Assembly (NCBI GenBank): GCA_030062745.1 | Contig: CP099841.1 | Location: 24,245,398-24,309,397 of the forward strand | Reading direction: 5' to 3' | Source of the DNA: Capitulum mitella | Lineage: Eukaryota > Arthropoda > Thecostraca > Pollicipedomorpha > Pollicipedidae | Length of the DNA stretch: 64,000 nucleotides | In this document: in pieces, positions 24,640 to 36,904 of the stretch | Numbering within the stretch: the stretch's first letter is position 1 | Layout of the letters: every line of letters begins with the position of its first letter | The notes under the pieces: model-generated | The model's input: the letters and a program-made list of their open reading frames with translations, nothing else | Databases searched by the model: none | What the model was told of the DNA's origin: nothing | Position numbers and translations under genes: made by a program

Positions 24640-25615
24640 GATGTCACCCGAGAGTGCCGGGAGGCGGGCGAGACTCATTGAGTGCTCCCAGCAGTCGTTC
24701 CCGCTGCAGCCGGGTGCGGGCTGATCACTGGACGGGGAGACGGGGACGGGGATGGGGAGACGCTGGCCTGCTCCTTCACGGCCGGAGCGGCGCAGACTCA
24801 CGTCCCGGCGCCCGGAGGGCAGCCGCCGCTGGCCGAGGTCCGGTGCCCGCCGGCCGGCGCGGGTGGGGCAATTGTGCCGAATCAGCTGATGCCGGCGGCG
24901 CCGGTGGCGGGACGGCCGTTGCGGGCTGCGGCCGGCAGAGGTCGATACCGGCGACAGGCGGCTCGACCGGCCGGCCGGCCCCGCCGCCGGAGGCTGCGCA
25001 GAGCACGGGCGGCGACGGCGGCGGCGGCGGCGGCCCGGCCGGCCAGACGCGGCCGACGACTGCCGGCACGCGGGCAGTGGACTGGCCGGGCGCGACTTTG
25101 TGAGCTATGACGGCCGGCCGAGTGCGACTCCGTGAGCAGTGACCGGCCGAGTGTGGTCTGGGGAGCAGTGGACCGGCCGAGCGCGGCTCTGTTACCGGTC
25201 GGACGGTTGCGGCCAGCTGGGACCAGGCGCCAGTGCTCAAACGTCAGACGTTCGAAACGTTTGCGACGGTCGGGGGAAGACGATGATAATCGAAGCAGTC
25301 GACAGGCTCATCGCCTGCTGGACCTGACCGGGAAGAGCACGCTCAGCACGGCGCCTTGGAACAGTGACCGAGAGACGGCTGACTGGGACACAGTTCAGCG
25401 GACGCAGTCTGCCGTGTTTCTGCGAGGGCGCAGCTTCCGGTGTGGGGCCACTGACCTGAACAGTGGTCACTGTCCTGAGGCCAGGCAGCGGCTGGGCACG
25501 CGGACCTGGCAGATTGACAGAGCGAGTACACACGAGCGGTCTCCGGAGAAACCGGGTGTGCGGGGACCTCCGAAGACGCCGACTAACCGGACAGCTGGGG
25601 CGTGAGAGCCAGCTT
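24640..25615. other. CpG-rich island with a degenerate 30 bp array (about 25075-25200)
   Basis: Extremely GC-rich sequence with GGCCGG words. At about 25075-25200, four units of 29-32 bases share CAGTGGACCGGCCGAG and GCGACT. Several frames of 140-157 codons overlap on both strands and code only Ala/Gly/Arg/Pro-rich peptides. I treat them as by-products of composition. Confidence 0.55.
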
Positions 25616-27203
25616 ACCGGGTGATGCCCGTTAATTCAGGTCAGTTCTGAACCCTGTGGTGATGTCGAAAAGATGACAGATGGCTAAATGGGTGGACCCC
25701 TCGTGTTTAGACTCCATTAGTTAAATGTTCCTGTATTTACTTCTCGTCCTTGTTGCTTAGGCTGTACGCAAATACCATTTAGAATGTGTAATTTTCGCTT
25801 TCCCGGCGGGTGTTTTTCAGCATACTTATTGCACCGTACGTCAACTTTAGCATTACCATTTTCTGGAAACGAAAAATATGCTTCTCACAGCCCGGGAGTG
25901 TCTTACATTCGTTAATGCTCGGCGAAATTAAAAACGAGAACTGGTGCTAATGCATCTAACTCATTAACACCTGGACATAGAAAAAAGCCGAATGATGCAA
26001 GTAAAGTTTTCTCCTTCAAAGTTCGATGCCGCTTACCGGCGAAAATTCTGGAAAGCCGTCAAGGAATGCAACCAGCAGTTACCACCCTTTCACTCTGTGA
26101 AGGCCGTTTCCCCATGTGCTTGTTGATCGCACTCTGTTCAGCTCAGAAGGACAGAGATTCTTTGGATGCTCCGCGACTCTGATATCGCTTATAGGTGAAT
26201 TCCCCATCATTAAGCGTTGTGTCATAACGCAGTTCTAAGCTACGATTAGACTGGATGTCATTTATTCCTTCCCCAATAGGCGCTTATTACCATGTATACA
26301 AACTTTTTTATTGAAACTTGCCCATGTGACCAGCGCAAAATGGCCGCAGTAGCCGGAGCGCTATATAAAACCCAATCATCATCACCGGTTTCCAGAACGC
26401 TCCATGCGCTACACACAGAAAATGATTTCTGGTTGTCCTAGATGTAGGACACTGGGCGTAACTGGGCAAACGCTCATACAATATCATCTGACTGGCACGG
26501 ACGCTAACCATTGCATTGAGACATTTCCATATGACATCATTTATCATTTGTCTCGCAAAGTTTGGTTTTCCTGAAGATGATTGCAGTTTGAAAATGATGA
26601 GTAACGGCAGTTATTCATGGTTCTGGGCCGCTGCATTTTATATCTTTCAGTGAAATCTGCGCAGTATATTGAAAAGGCGTGCAATGGCGCAAGAGATAAT
26701 AGATTCACGATTGTAAAACGTGGCAGGTTATAATGTATTTATGACTTTTTTGGACCAAATTACGTGTTAACAACGCAACACGTAAGACGAACTGTTCTTC
26801 GATTGGCCTACGGACGATTTTCACATTCACTAAGCTCTTACGCGGCGTTAGTCAGTTATCCTGCTCCGTTGGCTTCAGTAGGCAGGGGAAGATACCCGGG
26901 ACTGCCAGTTGAGCAAGCCGTTTGTTGGACAGAATCGTGCATATTTCTCGGCGACTTTGACTGTGGGTTGAGCGGCGGCGGTTGGGCAGCGCCGGCTTTC
27001 TCACGGCGCCCGTGTCGGGTGTGAAATACGTCTAGCCTGCTTCATCGTTTTCATTTCCTCTCTGATGGACGACCTCAGTCCATTTTAGGCCATCATTATT
27101 TTGTGGCGTAGCCTCATGGTTTTATCCCTCCTTGCAGTCTTGCAGCAGCATACGTATTTAGCCGTCTCATGAATGCCTTGCCTGAAAAAATCAGATCTGC
27201 GAC
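25616..27203. other. No feature recognised
   Basis: Mostly AT-rich. A plus frame at 26764-27024 (86 codons) has no family resemblance. Confidence 0.35.
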
Positions 27204-27207
27204 TTTA

Positions 27208-28500
27208 CCCGGCACCGCCCGGGGTGTCAAATAGGCGCCTCATTTGGTTTTTCGTGAATAACTTCTGAACTTAGAGCTTAGAACTTAGAACCTGGAGCCA
27301 GCCCAACCAAACTTTCAGCAACTGTTCATTACCACTTTTACTTATTTTGACATCAATACGATTTCCATGCTAAATCTGGTCATGGGCATATGACGTCATA
27401 AGTGAAACTTTGCATGCGTGTTTTCGTGAACATGCTTCGTTTTTCTGTAATATTCGCGAATATAACGATGGGCGATTTGAATTTACATAGAACACGGTCT
27501 CCAAAAGAACATACAACCGTGACACGTCAAAATTAGAGGTCATGTCAGCTCATATGTATGATGCCAGTGAACTCACCGCATTGTGGATGATAGAAGTGGT
27601 TGCCGTTGACCTTCCCCATCGTTCAAACCAGAGAAGCGAGTCTATATGCGTCTCTTAACAAAGTCCACCAGATGCAGCATGAGGTCAAATGCAGTGTCAT
27701 AGGTTGATGTCATAGGCTGATGTCAAAGCGAAATGAAATACAACATTGTTTATGGAAGATCGTTCAGTAGCAGGAGAGAGCAATTATTGCTCTTAGCCAG
27801 AAAATGAAGAATGAGCTATCTGCCCTGACCTGGCTTGATCTTAACCCGGTAAGGAACAGACGGAGCAGATTAAATTATCACGAGATGCCATTTAACTTCT
27901 GTACTTGACGCAGTTAAGAATTCCAGCGAGCAATTATCGCTTATCAAGGTCATGTAACCTTATCTGATCTAATCTAGAATGACCGTGACTCGATGAAAAG
28001 CAGGTAATGAAAAGGTGATCAACAGAAGGGTCTACTTCTGTTCTTTTTGTCACGTGGATCAAAACGACTGCGGGTAAATATCGATCTTTGGTATGTAAAG
28101 TAAAAGCAATATTTCACTTTGCTTAGACCGACCTTGACCCGGACTTTTTTAACACTATAGCGTGCTTCTGATGCAGAAGATCATGAAGTTCTGTTTGATA
28201 CCCAGCTGAAGGATCTAAGACCGGGATTACCGATGATATAGAGCACGAACCAGTTTCGGTTTTTCCGACGTAGTGTTATGCGCTTTGCGTGACCTGTGAC
28301 GTCATCAGTCATGTGATCAGGGCTAATATAGTATGTTATGAATCACAAGACTCAGTGCTATCGATTGGTGGTAGACCGATTCAGATCCGACGGTCTGATC
28401 CTGAGATACTAGGGGGTGTCCCTTCTGTATACTGTATTCTGTATTCCCCTTCTGTACCCCAGGCGGTCGCGGGTATAAATATACGCCAGGCGGTGCCGGG
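27208..28500 (-). mobile_element. TTAA-type non-autonomous transposon, family 1, copy 3 (inverted, uninterrupted)
   Basis: The left end is CCCGGCACCGCCCGGGGTG, preceded by TTTA (decayed TTAA, 27204-27207). The right end is CCAGGCGGTGCCGGG, followed by TTAA 28501-28504. The right end has a second terminal motif, CCCAGGCGGTCGCGGG, about 35 bases inside, the same tandem terminus as copy 2. The sequence is the reverse complement of copies 1 and 2 over its length. It serves as the empty-site reference for both nested insertions. CRE octamers lie at 27391-27398 and 28297-28304. Confidence 0.88.
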
Positions 28501-28504
28501 TTAA

Positions 28505-29651
28505 TGTGGTCACCATCACTTAATTCATCTTCATTACACAGCACATCAAAAACGTTCTATTTTCCGGCGTAATTTTTCGGCATACGCTATCATGTTACTC
28601 CGGAAGGCAAGAACTATGATCACACAGACCATTTATGTCGTTTCGGAATTTCTGTAACGTTAATCACAGGGCGTGGACATCAATTACTTCGCCGCCACTC
28701 GGATAAGCGCCTAACGATTACAGAACGAAAACATGGCCGGCGGCTGTTTTTCACGACAGCATCCCAATTAGGAAAATGTCGGAAAGGCGCCCGCGTCGTT
28801 CAGCGGGCCCGGCTGGTGTTAAATCCGCCGTCGGAGCTGCGGCAATATCCGGGCGTCGCGGCGGCGACCGACCCGGCCCCGGCGACCCGGTCCCGGCGTC
28901 CGGCCGGACTTTCGACGTCGCTGGCTCCGCTCGGTCGCCGCCGGTCGCCGCCGGCCGCGGCGTAATCTGGTTACCGAGACGAGGCTCCGCCGTCTCGTCC
29001 CCGGGGAGGGCCCGACGGCGGTCGTCCGCTCCGCCGGAGGTGACTGACGCCGGCTTCAGACGGTCCGACCTCAGGGGGACCAACCACCGGCACGACAGTG
29101 GTCCGGCGGTCGGTCCGCTCTGGCGACGGGTCTTCGGGTCGCCCGACCTTCAGGCGTCAGGCGCTCCGCCAAACGATCAGGCGCACCGCCAAACCGCCTG
29201 AGCAGGACCATACGGGTGTAGCCCCCTGGACCATCATTTAAGCAGGGACCAAGCAGACCAGAACGCCGGACCATCGTCTGCGCGTCCTGAGACGCCGGCC
29301 GCCTCCCTGCCACCGTTCTGCCGCGGTGTAGCGTGAGCACGGCGGGCCGTAAAACCGCTGGGTGTCGGAGCATCACTTCAGCAGGCGGCACGCTGCTCTC
29401 AAGTAGCCGGTGGCTGAAGTGAGGCGGTTGGCGGTCGACTGTCAGAGGCTGCCGTAGTGGCAGTCGGCAGTTGAGTGGTAGATCGAATGCCGCGGGAGGT
29501 GTTGCAGCAAACCGCCCGCAGCAGGCCAGCTGTGGCAGACGATTTCATCACCACGACGCCCTTGGCCGAACTGCGTGAGGAAATCCTCTGTGTTGCTCAG
29601 CTGCAATGGATAATGCCGGCTGTCTGTGGATGTTTCACGCGCATTGCCCAG
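28505..29651. other. CpG-rich island, no gene recognised
   Basis: About 28760-29400 is very CpG-rich, with wide open frames on both strands (plus 28776-29201, minus 28751-29083). GGTCCG and CGCCAAACG words repeat loosely (about 29155-29200). No domain is visible. Confidence 0.45.
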
Positions 29652-29815
29652 TTACGTAGCTAGGATTTTCCTCACGGTGGGGGAATGTCACCCTTTGTCA
29701 AACTCCGCTGGCATATGACGGGATTTATGGGGAAAAACACCCATTTTATATAACTGACCTCATATTTACCGCACAAGAAAAACATGTATGATTTTGCAGC
29801 AGATATATGATCAGT
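29652..29815 (+). repeat. Dispersed repeat, copy 1 (partner inverted at 36905-37085)
   Basis: TAGCTAGGATTTTCCTC, then TAACTGACCTCATATTTA and GAAAAACAT occur here and, reversed, in the same order at 36905-37085. The start resembles MITE ends that carry a CGTAGC-AGGATTTT motif. The element class is uncertain. Confidence 0.55.
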
Positions 29816-29879
29816 GTTACGTGTCCCTGCAAAATCGCTGAATATCTAGTAAAGACCGCTTGGCTAACGGAGATGGCAT

Positions 29880-30690
29880 GGTCGCCATCCCCCCCCCTTG
29901 GCCGTTTGGCTACGTCCCTGACATTGCCAGCTATCTGGCTGCCACTGCCGCGACAGAGAACAGGGGGTTTCTCTATCCCGGTCTTGCTTCCGCCGGATGT
30001 CTGAAGAAGTCGTGTTGCGGGCTGTTTCCTGCCATCAGTCTGAGGCAGTCGAGTTACAGTCTGCTGTGGCTTGCCTGATACAGTCGTGACGCAGACTACT
30101 GTCGGCTGTTTGAAACAACAGCGTTACAGACAATCTCCCGCCGGCTGTCTGGACGGCTATCTGAGCCGTCTCCGTCGCCGTCCATCTGCAGCGGACCGAC
30201 TGGCGACAGACGGTCCGTCACCCGCCGGCCGGCCGATATCCGCTCCGTCTCGGACGCGGCGCCGTGTCGCGCCATCAGTCGGCGGGCGCCGCGGCCGACG
30301 CGCCGCCGGGGGCCGGTGAGTCGTGATTTATCGACGGGGCGCGGCGACGGACGCGTCCTGCCGCGGCGGAGGTCAGGACGCCGGCGGGCGAAGTCGGCGG
30401 TGACGCAGCTCTGCCTGAGCGTACCCGGAGATGGTGGGCGTCGACGGACGGGCGGCGCTGGGCGCCTCCGCGTGGGCCTCCCTCGCTGGGATTAGCGGAG
30501 GTCGGTCTCTGGGGAGACTGGCTCCGAAATCCGGGTAAAGTCGTCAGGGCGAGCGGCTCTCCGCTCCGAAACTCTGCCAGTTCGGCCCCGGCGCGGCGGT
30601 TCCTCTGATTGTTTGATGGCCGGCCGAGGCGCGGCCGGGAGGGAGGAGAACTGATCGGGCGACGCAACTTTTCTCTTCCCCACAGGAACT
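29880..30690. other. CpG-rich island
   Basis: It begins with a C run (29890-29897). Cysteine-, serine- and arginine-rich short frames are open on both strands. CTGTCGGCTGTTTG and CCGGCTGTCTGGA words recur loosely near 30000-30160, suggesting another eroded tandem repeat. No family is recognised. The following 300 bases (to 30986) hold nothing I can assign. Confidence 0.4.
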
Positions 30691-30986
30691 ACTGACGGCT
30701 GGCTTTCAACTTCTGCGACATCATATTTTAAGGTGTTCGGAACTGGTCATCGTGAACGTGATGTCCAGCTTGGCACATAAAACTCACAGCACAGGACGGA
30801 AATCTCGTTCAGTGGAAACCATTATCAAAGTTATCTTCGAGGACTTGTGTCTCTCAAACTTCGCTCCGTCTGTGATTGACAACAAACTGTTCGTCAGCAT
30901 GTTTATTAACCATACAAGAAAGACTGATCGAATGATTTGGAATGGAAAAACGAATTACTCTGTGACGTTGACACTATGACGAAGGA

Positions 30987-31110
30987 TTAATGGCGTAGAA
31001 GGATCCGGGAAGGGGGAGGGTGGAGCCGTTTTTTCCATAGAGCTAATGTTCATTTTCCCAAAAAGTGAGGGTCATGGCCCTCCGGCCCCCCCGCACTCCT
31101 ACGCCCCTAT
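30987..31110 (-). mobile_element. Short MITE, GGCGTAGGA family, copy 2
   Basis: The ends are GGCGTAGAAGGATCCGGG and, reversed, GGGGCGTAGGAGTGCGGG, an imperfect inverted repeat. Interior blocks CATAGAGCTAA and TTTTCCCAAAAAGTG match copy 1 in opposite orientation. Length is about 124 bp and no protein is encoded. Confidence 0.65.
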
Positions 31111-31479
31111 GAGGGACAACGATAGCGAGGAAAGCACAAAAAATGGCAGAACTCCTGAACTTACATTGGACCCCTCGATAGTTGACTACGAACGTCCGCA
31201 ACTGGGAGAAGTAAAAAGCATGAAAAATCATATCATCTCGCAAGAGTGGCCGACACATCAAGAGCTACACACAGTGGTGCGAGACATAGACATAGACGAC
31301 ACACGCAAGTCAAACAAAGCAGTAATAACTTCAAGAATAGTCAGTTTTCTCTTTTCTCCAAAACAAGCCTCGTAATGCGTGTCGACAAATGAACCAGCCT
31401 GAGCTTCTGGTGGGTGAACAAGACCGAGGGCGGACGGCGGACGACACCCACTCATTTTTCGTATTAGGCCGGAATCGGG
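31111..31479. other. No feature recognised
   Basis: A 109-codon plus frame (31046-31375) begins inside the MITE and is not credible as a gene. Confidence 0.35.
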
Positions 31480-32480
31480 CTGTGGAATGACGAGGAAATG
31501 GGGGAGGGCAATATCCGGCCAGCACGACTGGACCGGCACAGTTGGCAGGTCGAACAGACTTCACTGCGGCAGCGAGGTCGCCCGCGCCGGCCGGCGGTCA
31601 TTGCGGGACTGTCAGCGGCAGGCCCAGATTGGTTCTGTCACTCGGCCCGGCGGGCGGCGGCAGGTCATCAGACCGGCAGATCAGCAGATCACCAGATCAG
31701 CGCATTGGCCGAGCAACAGGGCGGACCGCGCGGCGGTGTGCGGTGGGCGTCGTCAGGTCGGCGCCGGCCGCAAATCAGAGCCGCCGCAGACCGACGGTGG
31801 ATACACACTGACGTACAGAACAGACTGTCTGCAGACGAACGGGGCATTAGAGTGGTTACAGACGGACACCGGACCAGGGTCGCTGCAGACGGACGGCAGA
31901 ACGGACTCTCTGCAGACGGCGGTGGATCGCACTCTGTACAAACGTTGCCACGCTCTTTGCAGGCGGTGATGGAACAGGGCCACTTAGATGACGGCGAATC
32001 AATCGCTGCAGACGGGCGGTAGACCACACATTATGCATACGGACGGTGAATCACACTATCAGCAGACGGACGGCGGATCGGGCTATCTCGACGGACGGTC
32101 CGCCGCGGATGATTGCCGGCGGGCGGGCGGGCGCGGTCCGGCTCAGAAGGGCCGTGACGCGCGACGCTGACGACGCCCAGGCGTGTCGGCGCTATCAGCG
32201 CCGCCGCCCCGCCGCTGCCGACGGCGGGCCGGAGCCGCGACGGCGTGACGGCGGGCCATCGGTGCGCTGGCCACGCCAGGTCGTGTGACGCCGGCCGTCA
32301 CGCCGGAGCGGCGCCAGACGTGCCGGCTGCAGTCCCCGGCGTCCGGTCCAAAACGTCTACCCGGGCCGCTGACGCGCCGCCAGCGGACTCCGCTGTGACG
32401 TCACGGCGGGCTTCGCGCCGTGGAAATCGGGCCGAAGTCCGCGACCGGCGGCCCGAAGTTTGTGCGCTAACGAAATTGTG
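31480..32480. repeat. CpG-rich island with a 27 bp degenerate tandem array (about 31805-32100)
   Basis: CTGCAGACGGACGG-type cores recur every 26-28 bases, at about 31828, 31855, 31882, 31909 and again at 32007-32090. In the plus frame this reads as a nine-residue LQTD-type repeat, but frame and stops vary. The flanks are CpG-dense with GGCCGG words. A CRE octamer (TGACGTCA) lies at about 32396-32403. Confidence 0.7.
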
Positions 32481-34285
32481 GCGTGACGACGGAGACGTCA
32501 GCGTGTCCAGAAATATTCTGCAGCGTGATATGGGAACTGTCGCTAAACACAGAGAAACTCTGGCTGCGCCATGACCTCCTGACATCTAGACTTAGGAACG
32601 CAGTTGGAGTCGTTTTTATTTTACTTTATTGTCTTGGACCCGTCGCTGTAAATTATCGCGCACCGAACAGTGCTAGAGTCTGCTAGTAACTGTGGACGGT
32701 TTTGCTTTCCCTCATCTTGTTAAAGCACGAATAGCCTAAAATATGAACCCAGAACCAAGAATATGAAGTCCCTTTATTGGCTACTATAGTAATATTTTTC
32801 TTCATTTTGGACCACATCAAAAACATACCGCACTCTGACAAAATCAGCAATACTTATTTAATCTTAAATAACCTACCTTGTACTGGGGAGTCCTGACGTT
32901 TCCTGGAATCCGGGGTGCTATTTGAAAATTTCGGCTTATCGGCGCAGTACTGAATTTCAGGCCCCGTTTGAAGCGGCCGGGGGCTGTGCGACGGGGATAT
33001 GAACGCAGCTGATCATGTTTTGTGAAGAGCAACGGCCATGGAAGACATATGGTGATCTACAACCTCTACTGGGGTAACTGCTCAACTAAATTTTTGTTTT
33101 TGTAGATGGAGGCATCCGACCATTCGATGGGGATGGGGAGAGCAAACATTTCGTAAATACTTGTGCATGTGTGTGTGTAAGCATTTTCTTGCCGGGGCCA
33201 GGCCCACTTGCCCTTACCATGCTGGTTTCACTAGTAAATAGAGATAAGTGTCGCGGTCCGCGGCTGCTCTGAGCGTCTGCCATCTTCAGTCGAGGTCAGC
33301 CTAACGACACGAGATCCCGAAGGGCTACAGCGGGGCCCAAGACGGTTGCCACGGGCTCAAAGCATCGGTCGCCGAACTGGGCTGCTACGCGAGACAAAGC
33401 TAAACCATACTGTGACGTCCATTAATGTCCAGGTCTAGTTGAGCCAACGAACCGTAGCGGAGGCTTTGGCCGAGATCACATGTTCAGCCACAGGCAAAAT
33501 GCTGGTCGAAATTTTCAGACGCCGTTACTGAAGTGGAATCTGACGCACGACTGTACCACATTTAGCGTACAGTACCGTAGTGCGCGAAAAGCGCTGCATA
33601 TTTATTACCCGTGAGTGATGTGAAACACTGTGATACGGTTCTGAATGTCTCTAAAAGGAACTGAGTTTTGCAGTGCCTGCAATGTTTTGGAACTTTTCAA
33701 AGTTTGCAGACCTTACGACATTTTGTTCTCAAAAACTTGCGACTGAATGAAATCAGCCTTTTTGTTCTCAGATAATCAAAAAGTCATGTCCCGCACACTC
33801 ATCCATAACAAAAAAAGCTGATAAATAATTGCATGGTTACTACACATTAGGATTGTCAGGCTACTGCCGGCTCTGGAATAGGAATGCAGTGCTTACATCA
33901 ATTAAGGCTGTAAATGCACAAATATATCTTGTGACCCCGTTAACATTGTTCCAGTACTGTTTTATGTACAATCGCCACACTGACCAAAGACAAATGTACA
34001 CATTACTTTGGATCTGTTCTCAATGTTCAATTTTGTGAACATCAACCTCAGGGCGTGAAAGTAAAATTCTAACCCTGGGTTATCCCTTATGGAACTGTCG
34101 CTTTGTTTTGGGATCTTGAATATTTATCGCATGAAGTTCTTTCAGAAGCAACCCGCACTTCCGCTAAGTCAGTGCAGGTCTTCTGTTGTTCAAGCCGAAG
34201 CTGACTATTCTGGAAGTCAATCCCATGTGATACGTCACTCCGTAGCCACAAGCAAAACAGACTGCCACCCTCGTTACTCACAACT
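32481..34285. other. No feature recognised
   Basis: Mixed sequence with short frames and a short TG run near 33167-33177. No repeat partner or coding signature was found. Confidence 0.35.
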
Positions 34286-34403
34286 TGTGGGTGTAGGAAC
34301 GGGGAAGGTCCGGGGGCCATGGAATCCCACTTTTAGGAAATTTAACATTACCCCTAAGGGCAGAAGCGTTTTTTCCCACACTTTTTGGACGTTCTTACGC
34401 TCC
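34286..34403 (+). mobile_element. Short MITE, GGCGTAGGA family, copy 3
   Basis: It begins GGGTGTAGGAACGGGG and ends GTTCTTACGCTCC, an imperfect inverted repeat of the same terminal motif. Length (about 118 bp) matches copy 2, and the internal CACTTTTTGG block is shared. It lies inside an open frame (34089-34424), which makes that frame unlikely to be a gene. Confidence 0.6.
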
Positions 34404-35820
34404 TGTCACGAGTTACGCGATTGAGAATGCAGACTGAACTTAATGGTCCGGCCGCCTGTGCCTCACACCCAGACGTGGCTTCCAGGGTGATGACATTATC
34501 CGGATGGCTCATAACCCCGCGCTACAAAGCCGAAATAATGTCAGGCGCGAGCCTAACACTGACAGTGGGCTGGCTTTCCCACATTGCTGACATTGATCTG
34601 ACGTCACGCTTATGGCGCATAGCCGGAGCAACTCAGCTGTCTCGGGAACCTGGCGCAGTAAATGAAACGCGGCGCGAGGACCAAAGGGTGACACTGAGTA
34701 CGCCTTAACGTAATGCTACGTGCAGCGTTTTATGCTCGGTTTTTCATGGGCTTTCTAATAACCGACCAGAGACAGGCTGATCGCATTGACCTTTCCCTGT
34801 GTACTGGCTCACGCTTGGCAAAGCAGTAGGCGACTGAGCGGTATTCGGCGACAAAACAATCGATCCGTCCGACTGTTTACACAAAATACGAGGAACATGG
34901 GATTGTGGTTTGATTTTCGCGCGGCGGGCTGACCGATTTCGCTGACGTTTCACTTTCACGCTTCTGTTAGCAGCCGACATTCGGTTATACGGCGGCGGCA
35001 TTGTTTCGCTGCCTGGCTCGGCGCCGGCCCATTTTCGAGCAGCGCTCAGCTGAGCAGCGGTTCGGAATGCGGCTGCAGTGAGCTTTCAATTTAACCATCG
35101 TTACCACCTCCGACAGAACTACTCGAGACGCCGCGTTCGCCGGTCGCGTGAAAGCGTAGTGAGCCGAGCCGAAAGGAGCTTGCGAGGGAGGTTCATGGCT
35201 GAGGATCCATGACCTGACGTGCTTATATGCTTCCAGGACAAACAATGTGCACCATGTGAATGCTGGACGGGAAAATGCTCGCGTTTCGTGGTGTTTCGTG
35301 CTTTCGTGGTGTTTACCAGCCACGTCTGCCAACTACACATGCCATTTGTCACATGTTCAGCGACACATGCCATGGCAGTTCCCGTCCTTGATGAATTCTG
35401 GTATTTCGTGTCCTTAATGGGCCAAAATTCACAAGCAAACTGTATTCCGTTTTTTACTACCTGCATCATTTTCCTGCGTTGTTGGTACGGTTAGCCGCAA
35501 CACGTAATGGCTCATTTAGAAAAGCTAGTCAAAAAAGGAAACCGTCTACGCTTTATGCAGCGTGATATAGGAAAGCATGACGCTCTGCATATAACGCAGT
35601 CATAGCCATTTATATCTGCTATTCCTGCAACCATCAAAACACACAAGCTGAGGTCCGTGCTAGTGGCGAACAGGTTCCGGCAGGCTGCAACACTCGCACC
35701 ATCAAAAAACTCTGATAGACGGAGCGTTTTTTGACACATGCCATCGGAACTTTCCCGGAAAAGAATGGTTTCGGACACTGCGGTGGCAGAGAGAGAGAGA
35801 GAAGGCGGCTGAGCTGGTGG
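34404..35820. other. No gene confirmed
   Basis: Several 85-116 codon frames overlap on the minus strand (34744-35469). One is markedly basic (VKVKRQRNRSARRAKIK near 34925), but no family or splice structure is evident. A GA run lies at about 35791-35801. Confidence 0.35.
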
Positions 35821-35832
35821 GGAGCACACTGG

Positions 35833-35867
35833 TGACGTCACGGCGGACGTAAATCAGTCGGGATTGG
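35833..35867. promoter_or_regulatory. Promoter-like pair: CRE octamer and inverted CCAAT box
   Basis: A full CRE palindrome TGACGTCA (35833-35840) lies 22 bases from ATTGG (35863-35867), in CpG-rich sequence just before a short tandem array. CRE plus CCAAT is a common animal promoter combination. No downstream gene is confirmed. Confidence 0.3.
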
Positions 35868-35971
35868 CCGCGGGCGTGCCGTGGGAGCGAAACGATCGGC
35901 TGAAAAGAGTACCGGGACCGACACAGTGATCGGACTCGGCTGCCAGCGCCGTCGATTGCGGCGGCAGCTGG

Positions 35972-36101
35972 AATTCTACCGCCAAGCAGCAATGCCGAAT
36001 ACTACCACCAAGCAGCAATGCCGAATACTACCACCAAGCAGCAATGCCGAATACTACCACCAAGCTGCAATGTCGAATTCTACCACCAAGCAGCAATGCC
36101 G
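35972..36101 (+). repeat. Five near-perfect 26 bp tandem units
   Basis: Units at 35972, 35998, 36024, 36050 and 36076 share CTACCACCAAGCAGCAATGC. Units 2 and 3 are identical; the others have one to three changes. Low divergence means this array is much younger than the GC-island arrays. Twenty-six is not a multiple of three, so the frame rotates between units. Confidence 0.95.
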
Positions 36102-36244
36102 AATCTGCTCTTCCGTATCTTTTGCAGTTCTGGCGAGCAACATTTTTAGTGGACACCGTATGCCATTTATCCATTTTTCTTGTTGTACGCAATTTTTGGC
36201 ACTGCTGACGGTAAAAGAGCACACGTATTGACTAGCTGGCAATG

Positions 36245-36531
36245 TCCCATCGATTAGCTCTCGATTTATGCCAGCTGCAACAAAATTGGTACATAAACGG
36301 TCGAGTTACACATAGCAAACAATATCCCTTTCTGACTTTTTCGTCCTGTACCCAACCCTGTCAAGATTTTCAAAACTTCTGCTATAATAATGTATTTTAC
36401 GTCACGGCCAATTGATTATCGTGTGTTCCGTGGAAATCGGACGGCTAGTTCTCCAGATCACGGAGGGTCGAATAAGTCCCCACCCCTTCCTCACGGCAGT
36501 GCGCCATAGCGTTGTGGGTGCGGAAGTAGGG
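36245..36531 (+). mobile_element. 3' fragment of a family A TTAA element
   Basis: It aligns with the last part of 42929-44147: GATTTATGCCAGCT, CATAAAC..CGAGTTA, then TTTACGTCACGGC and GAAATCGGA..TAGTTCTC. It ends GGAAGTAGGG followed by TTGA, a decayed form of the family A end GGGAATAGGG plus TTAA. Confidence 0.7.
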
Positions 36532-36904
36532 TTGAGAACAATCTCCGTTGGGCAACCCTTCGTTAACTGTTTCGGTAGGTGTAAAAAAGAGGTTTATTAT
36601 ATTTTTAGTACCAAGTTTTCTGCGAAGTATCTCGGAACATCAGACATGGTATTAATCAGAAACTATATCCTCGCGTCTTCCACTGGAATGACATGGAAGA
36701 ATTTCGCCGGAAATCGCTTTTCAACGTCGTTAAAAGAGTGCCATTGGACATAATGTCTGATTAAATGAAACTGGTGTATACTTCTTCGAGCTACAGCCAG
36801 GCACGTAAAAGTGAGCAAGAGGGGAGGAGCATACAGGTCAAGCACCCTCTCCCCCGTCCTAATTCAAGCGGTCTACACTAAAAATTCAGCGATTTCACGG
36901 GAAT

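Noticed and set aside
24654-25240. Overlapping 140-157 codon frames on both strands
   Set aside because: They lie in extremely GC-rich sequence where stops are rare, code only Ala/Gly/Arg/Pro-rich peptides and cross a tandem array; no domain or splice structure.
31498-32022. 174-codon plus-strand frame
   Set aside because: It is largely generated by the 27 bp array, and neighbouring frames are equally open.
35972-36101. CRISPR-like direct repeats
   Set aside because: The five 26 bp units abut with no spacers, and the setting is eukaryotic.
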